From: Medicago truncatula
Taxonomy: Eukaryota > Streptophyta > Magnoliopsida > Fabales > Fabaceae
Direction: 5' to 3'
Assembly: GCF_003473485.1 (NCBI RefSeq)
Contig: NC_053046.1
Span: forward strand, 6,892,001-6,956,000
DNA length: 64,000 bases
Shown piece after piece: positions 13,006-23,500 of this stretch. Each line of letters begins with the position of its first letter. Positions within the stretch are counted from its first letter, which is position 1. Under the pieces are notes generated by a model. It was not told the origin of the DNA. It ran no database searches and saw nothing but the letters and a program-made list of their open reading frames with translations. The position numbers and the translations under genes were made by a program.

Positions 13006-13014
13006 ATTAATATA

Positions 13015-13843
13015 GGTAGCCCCTTTTTTAAAAATAATAATATTCCAACCTACATGTTTAGTCTCTCATGTTAAAATTTTATGGACGGTCAATCTATTCC
13101 TAAGGGTACAGATACCTTCAGAAAGACTAAGGCCCTCCAGAAGGGCTCCTAAAGCCTAGGTGTGTTCCTCCAAAGACGCCGTCTCAACATGCTTCTAGAA
13201 ACTTCTAGAACACTATAAAATAACTTAAGGCCCAAGTTATTTGGGACTTAAGTCATGAGAAAATAAGTCCACGGAAGGCTGCAAATATACCTCTTGAAAT
13301 CATTCTCAAGCATCATAAAAACATATTAAACCTTTTAACGTCTAATAATGTACTCAGTGCAAGTATTTTACTAGACCTTTCATGTAAAATTCTTGGATGA
13401 ATATGGGCAATCATTAAATCTGTCACTGAATTTATTTTGTAATATACTTTGATAATAAATTTTAAACCTAAAAGTTTTTTTTACCTATGAATTATTGTAT
13501 AGTTTCTTTTTTTTGGCGTGAATATTATTCTATTGTTTCTTTCTGGTCCTGCAAAATAGTGATATTTTCGGGTAAGTTTTTTTTTGTTTTTTGAAGGAGG
13601 GTGTATTGTAAGATTGTAACACATCTAAATTTATTGCTGAAATACATTCATTCCCTAAACCATTTGGTTTCCTTCTATGTTAAAAATTGAGTAAACATTC
13701 AGTTTATTTTTTTAGGGGAGTAAATATTCAATTTGTTGATTGAGATTGTAGCGGCCATATTAACTTAGTCTCACGCCATATCAATAATATTTCAAAAATA
13801 ATTTTTAAAATTGTAAGATGTTAATAAGATTTATCCTTTTGTT
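13015..13843. other. Intergenic DNA upstream of the P450 gene, no gene seen
   Basis: No coding region is visible. A stretch at about 13110-13330 is less AT-rich and contains cactataaaataac, which could be a decayed promoter-bearing LTR fragment. I cannot define ends or a family. Confidence 0.35.
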
Positions 13844-13860
13844 AGTATTTGCATTTGCAT

Positions 13861-13944
13861 ACCCCGTGAGCTTAACTTAGTTGGTAAAGATAATGCATAA
13901 TATATGCAAAGTCTGAGCTTCAAAACCCTGACACAAATAAAAAA
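13861..13944 (+). mobile_element. Short tRNA-derived SINE with a perfect 17 bp TSD
   Basis: The 84 bp unit has an A-box-like gagcttaacttagttggta, the core taatgcataatatatgcaa, a decayed B box and an A-rich tail. It is flanked by the perfect 17 bp direct repeat agtatttgcatttgcat at 13844-13860 and 13945-13961, which indicates a fairly recent target-primed insertion about 0.3 kb upstream of the P450 start. Confidence 0.9.
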
Positions 13945-14080
13945 AGTATTTGCATTTGCATGAATAATTAATGACATTGAGTTTGCATTTGATAATAGAC
14001 AGGAATACATTTGTTGGTATTTGCATGTTGGGTGATGTTATTGTGATTTACGAATCCTGACAAACATGTAGTTTGTTTAT

Positions 14081-14211
14081 AGGATTTGAGTTGCATTCAA
14101 TCACAACCACGTGACTGCACATAGTCTATCACATCTAGACTGTCCGATCTTGGTCGGACGGTTCAAATGTGACCAACTCATTGCAGTCACACTACACACA
14201 GTCCAAATCCT
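14081..14211. mobile_element. Small hairpin MITE in the P450 proximal promoter
   Basis: The ends are inverted (left aggatttgag, right gtccaaatcct) and the interior folds on itself: gactgtccgatc faces gtcggacggtt, and gtgactgca faces tgcagtcac. The whole 131 bp forms an imperfect hairpin. It contains a G-box core CACGTG at 14108-14113. The right end abuts the probable TATA region of the P450 gene. The TSD is not certain (TA or TAT). Confidence 0.6.
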
Positions 14212-14220
14212 TATTTATAA
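14212..14220 (+). promoter_or_regulatory. Candidate TATA box of the CYP82-type P450 gene
   Basis: The sequence tatttataa lies 34-42 bp upstream of the ATG at 14254. If it is used, the 5' leader is very short. It borders the right end of the hairpin MITE, so that insertion may have reshaped the promoter. This is a motif-based guess. Confidence 0.35.
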
Positions 14221-14253
14221 TAAAGCTCTCAAGCTTATTTTGGTAACCAACAA

Positions 14254-17200
14254 ATGACCATGGTCATGGATGAATTCCTATTCAAAACTCTCATTGCAAG
14301 CATTCTCTCCCTGTTAATTGGAATCTTGATATATCACTTAAAGAAAACACATGGTCATCGCCACAAAACTGCACCTCAAGCAGGAGGTGCATGGCCTATT
14401 ATTGGCCATTTGCACCTCTTTGGAAGTAAGCAACTTACACACAAAACACTTGGTATGATGGCTGACAAACATGGACCAATTTTCACAATCAAACTTGGTT
14501 CATACAAAGTTCTTGTACTAAGTAGCAGTGAAATGGCCAAAGAATGTTTTACTCTCCACGACAAAACATTTTCCACTAGACCCTTAGTTGCAGCCTCAAA
14601 ATTAATGGGTTACAACTATGCTATGTTTGGTTTCACTCCTTATGGTCCTTATTGGCGTGAGATAAGGAAATTAGCTACACTTGAGCTTCTTTCGAATCAC
14701 CGACTCGAACTGTTGAAGGACACAAGAGTATCTGAGATAGAAGCTGCAGTAAGTGAGCTTTATAGGTTATGGTCGATAAAGGGTTGTCCAAAAGAAGGTG
14801 TTTTGGTTGATATGAAGCAGTGGTTTGGTGATTTGACACAAAATATTGCTCTGAGAATGGTGGGAGGGAAGACATACTATGGTGCTGGTGAAGGTGAAGC
14901 TAGGAGGTATAAGGAAGCTATGAGAGATTGGGTGTGTTTGTTTGGTATGTTTGTGGTCTCTGATGCAATTCCATTTTTGGGTTGGTTAGATATTGATGGT
15001 CATGAGAAGGCCATGAAGAAAACTGCTAAGAAACTGGACACTCTGGTTGAAGGATGGCTGGAGGAACACAAAAAGAAAAGAGCTTTAGGTAACAGTCGAA
15101 AGGAAGAACAGGATTTCATGGATGTCATGTTGAATGTTCTGCAGGATTCAGAGATTTGTGGTTATGATTCAGATACAATCATCAAGGCTACTTGCCTGGT
15201 ATGTTTTGAGCTTTAGTTTTTTTTCCCATGGTTGCTACTGTAAAATATTGCATCTAACTATGCATATTTGGATTGAATGTGAGTCTGACTAAATCATTAT
15301 GGCGCCTTAACTTTGTTGAAATTCCAGTGCAACTTTTGAAAAAATCACTGTCACACACGGTGATTTCTATACTAAACTCACATCAATCCTAACATGCACA
15401 TGAACTTGTATAGGGTGCATGACCTGTATAGGTTTCTCACCATAAAAAATACCATTATTTATTTATAATTAAAATGACTTTTAAGTGGGATAACAATATT
15501 TTAATTATTAGAAAATTTCAAAATTGACCTTGTATTTAAATGAAAGGTTAAATATGTTTTGGTTCTTATAAATATACCAACTTTTCATTTTAGTCGTTCT
15601 AAAAATTTTGTTAGACTTTTAATCCTTAAAAAAAAATCACCACCACTTAGAGGCCATTTTAGCTATAAAAAAAAGAAACTGGTTTTTTTATGGTCTCCTA
15701 TGGTAAGAGATAGAGCTGTCAAAATGGGCCGGGCCGTAAGGGCCGGCCCGAAAGCCCGAATAAAATGTAGGGCTTGGGCCGAATAATTGGAGCCCGAAAT
15801 TTGAAGAGGGCTTTTTAGCCCGGCCCGTAAAAGCCCTTGGCCCGTTAGGGCTAGCCCGTCCGGGCTCCGGGCTGCCCGGAAGCCCGCAAAAAATACAACT
15901 TTTTTTTTTTTTTTTAATGTTACTATGGATAATTGTTATTATCTTGGATCAATCTTAATTTATCTTTTGTTCACTATTAACCTATTTGTGTATATTTAAG
16001 TTATTATGTTCAATCCTTAAAGAAAGGGAAGGAAAAAAAAAAAAACTGATACGGGCCCGGGCTGGCCCGTTAGCCCGGCATATTTATGTATGTTTCGTAC
16101 TTAAAAGAATGGAAAAGGGAAGAAAAAAATACGGGCCAGGGCTGGCCCGTTAGCCCGGGAGCCCGTATAGGGCCGGGCTCGGGCTCATTTTTTGCAGCCC
16201 ATATTCAAACCGGGCTTTTTAGCCCGGCCCTTAAAAGCCCTTGGCCCGGCCGGGCCGAGCCTAAACGGGCCGGGCCGCCCGTTTTGACAGCTCTAGTAAG
16301 AGACCTATTAGGGTCATGCACCCTAGACGGCACCAAATCGGTACAACATCCTTGTTGCCTCAGAGGTGGAGTTTAACGTGGGAAAGGGTAACATGGATCA
16401 ATTAGGTTTTTACCATTTGATTAAAAGAAGACCATAATATTATTGTGTCCTCTCATAATTATATTTTTTCACATCATCTTCCCCAACCATTCTCTCTCCT
16501 CTCTCTCACCCACCATTACCATTGCAGCAACTCATCCACCACCACCAACCTCACTATCACAATCAGGGGCGGAGCCACCCCCCAGCCAGCCTCAACTCCA
16601 ACTTTCTTTGTAGCAAGCTCAGCCATTACTAGAACTTTTAGCTTTTCCTGCAGATTTTGTCAAGGATTTAGGTTCCCAGATTAGATAATATTTTAGGATT
16701 TTAGGATCCGCGGGAAAGATATATCCGCAAGAAATGTGAAATTATCCGCAGGAAATGTGAAATTATTCGCATGAAGGAAGTAACATTTTGCGATAAATTT
16801 TTTACTCATACTCTATTAAATTTCTGTCTCCGCCACCGATCACAAAAACACTTAGTCACTTACCAATGGCTTCTATTGAAAATCAAAAAATAAATGTAAA
16901 CATTAATCATCATCAAACTCAAATATTCAAGTCATAAAACTTATAACAACTAATTTCACTCAAAGATCCAAAATTTTTATATGGGTGTTATTCTAGATCT
17001 AACAAGTTTTTTTTTGAACAATCTAGATTTATCAAGTTGAAATGTTTTTTCCTAAAAAAAAAAAAAAAAAAGTTGATCTTCCATTAAACCTCTTTACTCC
17101 ACTACTTACTCTGTCCCTATTCAGCAGAAGCAGAATTATTATCATTGCTAGCCAATTCGGTTATAATTCAAATGTTTTTCACTTCATCTTAAATTCTTAG

Positions 17201-19874
17201 GGGATGTAATGGATTGAGATTTTAAAAGACTATTTTGGCAAAAAAAGTTTTGAAGATTTTAAAAGATTGTGTAGGAATGTATAACTTTCAAGATTTTTAT
17301 AAAAGACTTTTAAAATTTCGAAGGATTTTAACTCAAAGATTTTTTAAAATTTGAAAGTATTTTATGAGAATTCGTAAGATTTAAAATGACTCTTTCAAAT
17401 AACCATAAAAATACAAAGTTGCAAGAGTGGATGACTAAATATAATAAAAAATCAAAGGTTTGCATGATAAAAAATAAAATCGATACAATTTTTTAATTTT
17501 TCAATAACAAAGTGGTTCTAGTTTGATGTCTTCTTAAGTAATATTTTTTCTCATCTAATCTATTCTACCATAAATTATCTTCTTCTTATACATGTTGTTC
17601 CGTTTGAACAATAAATTGATAATATTTTTAACATAATTAAAAGGTTTTTTCTAGATTATCTTTGAAGAATGGTGGGTAATTTACCCACCAACCAATGAAA
17701 ATGAGCAATTTGTTGGTGGGGTCAAGATAGTTCATGAATACCACTTAAAAATGTGCTTATGTGGCTAATGTGTATTGGTTGAGGTAAATTACCCACCATT
17801 CTTCCATGGGTACCCTAGTTGTCATCCAATTAAAAACTTCAAATTTGAAATAACTTTTTTTAACAACTAACGATATATATATCGTTTTTTTACTATTAAG
17901 ATTGACTACTAATATAATAATAATAATAATTACTTAATAAAATCAAAAGTTATTCTTAAAAAAAAAAACATACTGATAATAATATAAACATGTAAGAACA
18001 GGAAAATGTATAAAAACGTACTGAAAATGTATAAACATGTAAGGATATAAACCTGATCTTTAAAAAAATGTATAAAAAAAACGCATTGATAAACATTTTT
18101 TTTTAAGGAAGGAAACGTCCTGATAAACATGTAAACAAACGTGACCTTAAATAAAAAAAATGAAATTCTGGAAAAAGAAAAGAAAAACAAAAAAAATAAA
18201 ATAAAGGAGAATATCAACGATAACACATGTTGATGAGTGAAGTGGGAGAAACAATGAAAGAACATATAATGAGAGTAAAAAGAGTCTCAAGAAATCTCAT
18301 ATCTTTGTATGAGATTGTTAGTTTTACAATTTTTAACTAAAAAGTCTCACAAAATCAATTCTACCAAGTAATCCATTGAAATCAATACATTTTTGAATAC
18401 CAAGAGACAATTTTTAAGTTGTAAAAAATCTTGATTGAATACCACCAGATTTTGTTGGACTCTTTAAAAAATCATTAAAATCCTAATTGAATGAATACCA
18501 CCGGAATTATTTCTAATCTTTTTTCTATAACAAAAAAAAAAGTCTTTTAAAATCCTTCCAAATCTCAATCCAATACACACTCCTTAATCTTTAATGAAAA
18601 TAACATAACCAATCCGTCAATTTCTACCCAACAAATCCCTCCAAACAAAAATACTATAAAAAAGGTGATTTATTTTTAGGTTTTTTTTTTTAATAATTTT
18701 CCTCAAGAAATTATGAGTCTCAATTGTTATCAAGAAACATGATTTTAATCCGAAAAGGAAAAGGGTCAGAGTGAAGATCCAGAAGAAATAAGAAGATGAT
18801 TGACAATGATAAGAACAAGGATGAGGTTGATGTGTTTTAAGTATAGTACTGTGTGTGTGGTCTTGTATTGATGAAAAAACAAAACTACTGTGTTCGATTT
18901 CTCGGAAAGGAAAGAAGTGGAGGAGAATGTTGGTGAAGGTAGATGATAATTAATAAATGAAATATAGTGTGGAGAGACCTATGATAATTTTCTGGGTTTT
19001 CTAAGAACAACTTGATGAAGATGGTATGGGTTGAAGATGATGAGGGGAAAATAAAGTGTGGGCAGACCATCATAAAATCTATACTCCTCTTTAATCTAAT
19101 GATAAAAAAAAACTTTCCCATGGGGAAAAGGATTAGTCTTTCCCATGTTAAACTCCACCTGCTTGAGAAGATAATCTCAGTTTTCAGTACATATTATTAC
19201 CTTTTCAGTTTGAGAACTAACTTTGAGTATATATATATTGGCAGAATCTGATTTTAGCAGGAAGTGACACCACCATGGTGACCCTAACATGGGCACTATC
19301 CCTCCTACTCAATCATCAAATGGAACTTAATAAAGTACAGGATGAGTTAAACACTCATATTGGGAAGGACAGGAAGGTGGACGAATCTGACATAAAGAAC
19401 TTGGTCTACCTCCAAGCCGTTGTCAAGGAAACATTGCGCCTATATCCACCAAGTCCAATAATCACCTTGCATGCAGCGATGAATGACTGCACTTTTTCAT
19501 GTGGTTATCACATTCCTGCTGGTACACAGTTGATAGTGAATGTATGGAAGATCCACCGTGATGCTCGTGTTTGGACTGATCCTCATGATTTTAAGCCCGG
19601 GAGGTTCTTGACAAGTCACAGAGATGTCGATGTCAGAAGTCCGAACTATGAGCTCGTCCCTTTTGGTTCTGGAAGGAGAGTATGCCCTGGGGCTTCATTG
19701 GCTCTGAGAGTGGTGCAATTGACATTGGCTAGATTGCTACACTCTTTCAATGTTGTTTCCCCTTCAAATCAATCTGTAGACATGACAGGAAGCCCTGGAC
19801 TCACTAATTTAAAAGCAACCCCGCTTGAAGTTGTCCTTACTCCACGTCTAGATACCAACCTCTACGAGAACTAG
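14254..19874 (+). CDS. Cytochrome P450, CYP82 family-like, two exons
   Basis: Exon 1 (14254-15198) ends TCL before GTATGT; exon 2 (19245-19874) begins NLILAGSDTT after an AG. They join in phase 0 into 524 residues, the usual size for a plant microsomal P450. Residues 8-27 form the N-terminal membrane anchor, followed by a basic stretch and the hinge APQAGGAWPIIGHL. Later come the C-helix WREIRK, the I-helix oxygen-binding AGSDTT, the K-helix ETLR, FKPGRF in the PERF region, and the haem loop FGSGRRVCPG with the Cys thiolate ligand. CYP82 enzymes hydroxylate terpenoid, phenylpropanoid or alkaloid substrates at the ER; the substrate here cannot be read from sequence. The single intron position is that of A-type plant P450s, but the intron has grown to 4046 bp with transposons. 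Three in-frame ATGs (14254, 14260, 14266) compete as starts. Confidence 0.92.
15711..16295. mobile_element. GC-rich hAT-type MITE in the P450 intron, 8 bp TSD
   Basis: The 585 bp element begins tagagctgtcaaaatgggcc and ends gcccgttttgacagctcta, a near-perfect terminal inverted repeat. It is flanked by the exact 8 bp direct repeat GTAAGAGA at 15703-15710 and 16296-16303. Both subterminal regions are dense in GGGCC/GGCCC words (gggccgggcc, agcccg), which stand out sharply against the AT-rich surroundings. The 8 bp duplication and end type fit hAT elements. There is no coding capacity. Confidence 0.92.
16564..16838. mobile_element. hAT-type MITE in the P450 intron, near-perfect 8 bp TSD
   Basis: The element begins caggggcggagcc and ends tctccgccaccg, which are inverted with mismatches. 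The flanks are ATCACAAT (16556-16563) and ATCACAAA (16839-16846), 7 of 8 matching. The ggggcggagccaccc start is one I associate with plant hAT-like repeats. It is 275 bp with no coding capacity. Confidence 0.65.
17200..18583. mobile_element. PIF/Harbinger-type element in the P450 intron, TTA TSD
   Basis: The left end ggggatgtaatggattgaga is inverted relative to the right end tctcaatccaatacacactcc, and further inward aagattttaaaagact-type words face agtcttttaaaatcctt. TTA lies on both sides (17197-17199 and 18584-18586), the 3 bp duplication of PIF/Harbinger. The 1384 bp interior has no transposase and contains a further palindrome at 17664-17803. Confidence 0.8.
17664..17803. repeat. Palindromic mini-MITE nested in the intron Harbinger element
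   Basis: The left arm gaagaatggtgggtaattta and the right arm ggtaaattacccaccattct are inverted over about 34 bp, enclosing roughly 70 bp. The outer element at 17200-18583 is interrupted by it. I could not fix a TSD. Confidence 0.6.
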
Positions 19875-20549
19875 ATTATAAATGAAGGTATCCATTAAGT
19901 AGATGTGATCTCAACTCATTATATTAGGCTTGTTTTCCCTAAATAACGGCAACAATCTATAGGTTGCAATGAGACGTTTGATGGAGCTATGATGTATTAT
20001 AAAAGTTGATATTTGATGCAATATGCAGTACATAACTATTTTTTTCAGGTCAAAAAGATAACTCTAATTTTGGTTCATATTCATCGATCATATGATCTAC
20101 AACTCATGTCTGTCTACACTCTATCGCCAAAAAGGAGACTGGGTGAAAATTTTCGTGTATTTTATGCCATCCATAAAGAGGATTAAATTAGAACCTGATT
20201 GGAAGCTTAAGCCTGAAGCATCATGTATAGAATACAAAAGTAGGTTTGCAACCAAAATATAAGATGGATAGAAAAACAGTGATATACAAATTCAAACATG
20301 AAGATATTACTTTACCATGTAACAAAAAATATGAATTTGAACATTACACCATGACCTTTGTGGCATGTGCTGACTGACTCACCAGCATTCCCTAACCACG
20401 TGAAATCTTACCTACATGTGTCTAGTGCATCTTACAAGTTGATAGCTTGTAGAAGTTTACATTCCCTGTTACACCTAGTTAGCAATATATGTACAACAGA
20501 ATTCAAGTCATACATAAGCATGACTTCCAACTTGTGCCTGAACTAGCAA
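19875..20549. other. Space between the convergent P450 and XLG genes
   Basis: This 675 bp gap receives the 3' ends of both genes, which run toward each other. No gene or bounded repeat is visible. The 3' UTRs may be close to overlapping. Confidence 0.5.
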
Positions 20550-23500
20550 TTAATGAGAGAATGAACTCGCTTCAGTGCTATACATTGAGTACTCACTTGC
20601 ATTAAAGTTTGGTTTCTCTTCACTCCACTTCAAAATTTCCTTGGCATATTTAAGGGACGCATCAACACTATCAGGTTCCAACCCCTTCACCACAGAAACA
20701 TACAACTTTCGTCCTGTAAGCGATGAAAAAAGCCTTTTGAACTTAACCGCTATGTAATGGGAAGCCAGTTGACCAAGGGAGGGATTATTATTAATGCTGT
20801 TGCTATTGTTGTTGGTGCGATTGCGGCTAGTTATTGGATGAAAATCAGAGAACCAGTCACACTTGGTCAAAGGAACTTGTTCGACTTTCTCCTCAAAAAG
20901 ATCAAATTTATTCAATATCAACAGGAATTCCATTTGCTCAAAAGTTGGATGAGTGACAATGGTTTCAAAAAACTTCATGCTCAATATCATCTTGTTTGTG
21001 AGAGAACCATTTCCATCGACAGAAAACTGATCATAGTCACTCAAGGAAACACAGAAGATGACCATTTCAACATCTTCAAACATCTCTAGCCACTTGCAAT
21101 TTTCTCCAAGTCCCCTCGCATGCACTCTGATCAGTTGATACCTGCTAACCACCAAAAGAAGTACAAATCATCAGAAACATTCAATAGCAATTGAAACATC
21201 TTTTTATCCTCCAAATAATTATAAAGAAACAAGTTACATATCATTTATCCTCCATTGTTTTTCTTAAACATTTTATAGTGAGGACAGACACAACCAGGGC
21301 TCAACAAAAGCATTTTAATAGTGAGGTGCAAAAATATTTTTCACCAACTACAATTCTACCATAACCCCGATATACTTGCATTTACATCCCCATCCTCCGG
21401 GCAGTTTTACATGTGTTATTTTCCAAGAGGAAAAACAATCATAACAGCAATTGGGTTAATCAGGACCACAGTCCATTCCAGGGATATAACAACAGGCATG
21501 AATAAATTTGTTGTTGAAACAACCACAAGATATTTACACCTACCTAGCCAAAGAATCATATTGATCAGTAGTATCCACAGTTTCCTCAGGAGCTGATTGG
21601 GGAAATGAAAACTCCACACAAGCCAACCCATTTGATGAAGTAACTCCTTCAGCATAGAGGATATCTAAATCCGAGGGTTCATAATCTGTCCTTAATATTT
21701 TGACAGCCTAAACAAAATGCGTTGTGTTAGATTCATCGTCCCTTAACAGTACAAGATTGTCAAAGATATTAACCCGACAATTACAATTAATTTGATGAAA
21801 GAACAGATACAAATTAGTAGCAACTAACAATAAAAAATGGCCTTTACCCGCTCTAAGAAATAAGTGGCAACACTAGGCAGCATTTCCAATTCACTTCTTC
21901 TTTCATATGTGGCCTCAATGGCAGTATCATTCCATAATTCCTCAATCAACGGTGCATATTCACGAGTAGCAGCAGGAAAAATAGCTTCCAGTTTGCCCGA
22001 TGCCATAGTTTTCAGCAACCAATCAGAGAATGCTTTCAGCCTTGGGCCAATGGAATATACTGTCTTATCATCGGGTTTTGGATTGGTTCCTGTAGTTAAT
22101 CATAATCATAACCGACAACCTTTTAGAATAAATGGATGCACTAAATTAAAATCCTACTTGCCTCCTATATCAAAATTTCTATTCATCATCCAATCAAACA
22201 TTGGGAGATCCTACTATTTTACCAGTTGACCATGAATTGGAAGTACAGTATAATATTTCATTCAAGTTCTAATGAAGATAAATATATCCAACCATAAAGC
22301 GAACTTTAAACATCACATGCAGATTAATAAAGCTACAATGACTCAAAATAAACATACAGATTATGCAATTCTTAGTTAATGTGCAAGGCAAAGAAACTGG
22401 TATGAAGATCATCTCATACTTTCAACAAACCAACACTTTCATAAGAAACTAATCTATTCAAATATCCTATTAGAATAATTATCATTATGAAACTTGGACC
22501 TCAAGGATCTTGCACCTCAAGAAACAATTACTTATTAGTTAATTAGTATTAATTTGTAACTTGGCACACAAGGCTTAGCATTAATTTGTAACTTGACACA
22601 CAAGGCTTAAGCTTGGCACACAAGGCTCAAGTGTGTGTATATATGTACTCTCTCAATGCAAATGAGACACAGCCAATATTTCTATCATGGTATCAGAGCG
22701 CTTCGGCCAAGATTGCTTCTAAGTTAGCAGTCCAATATTTCTATCATATCCAATCAAACTTTGGGAGATCCTACTATTTTGCTCACTATCGTTTAGTTGC
22801 ATATTCCTCAAGTGTTTGGAAAAAAATAAACACTTCTTAACTGGTTGAGCATGAACCGGAAGCACAATATTGATAACATTTAAAGTTCTAATGAAGATAA
22901 AGATACCGAATTATAAAATAAACTTTAAACATGACACATAGATTAATAAAGCTATAGTGATTCAAAGATAAACATAGAGATTATGCAATCCGAGTTAATG
23001 TACAAGGCAAAGAAAATAATCTTAAAAGCATCTCATATTTTCAACAGATTGACACTTTTCATAAGAAACCCGTCTACTATGGAGTGTGTATCATGCTTAT
23101 AACGAACATGCTAGTATTTCATATCATTACATATAGGTAATTTTCTTTTTGACAAGAGGATTTCCAATAGAAATATATGACATGTTTTTACACTCAGTCC
23201 ACAGTAGGCACTTGTCAGATATAAGATAAGTCAATTTTTTTATACCCTAAGTAATATGAATGAGTTGGTTATATTGTGCCACTTATCAAGGGACAGAGGA
23301 CAACATATAACTATGACGATTCAACCACGCATTAAACTCACATGCTAGAAACATGTAAACATACCAGAAACTGCAAATAGCATGGTTATTGAGTCAAAAA
23401 TAATAAAAATATTTCAGAGAGAGAAGTGCAAAGGATGGAGACACCACACTCTTACCTGTTGTATCAAGCATGGAAGATTGCCTTTTCGTTAAATCTGCCA

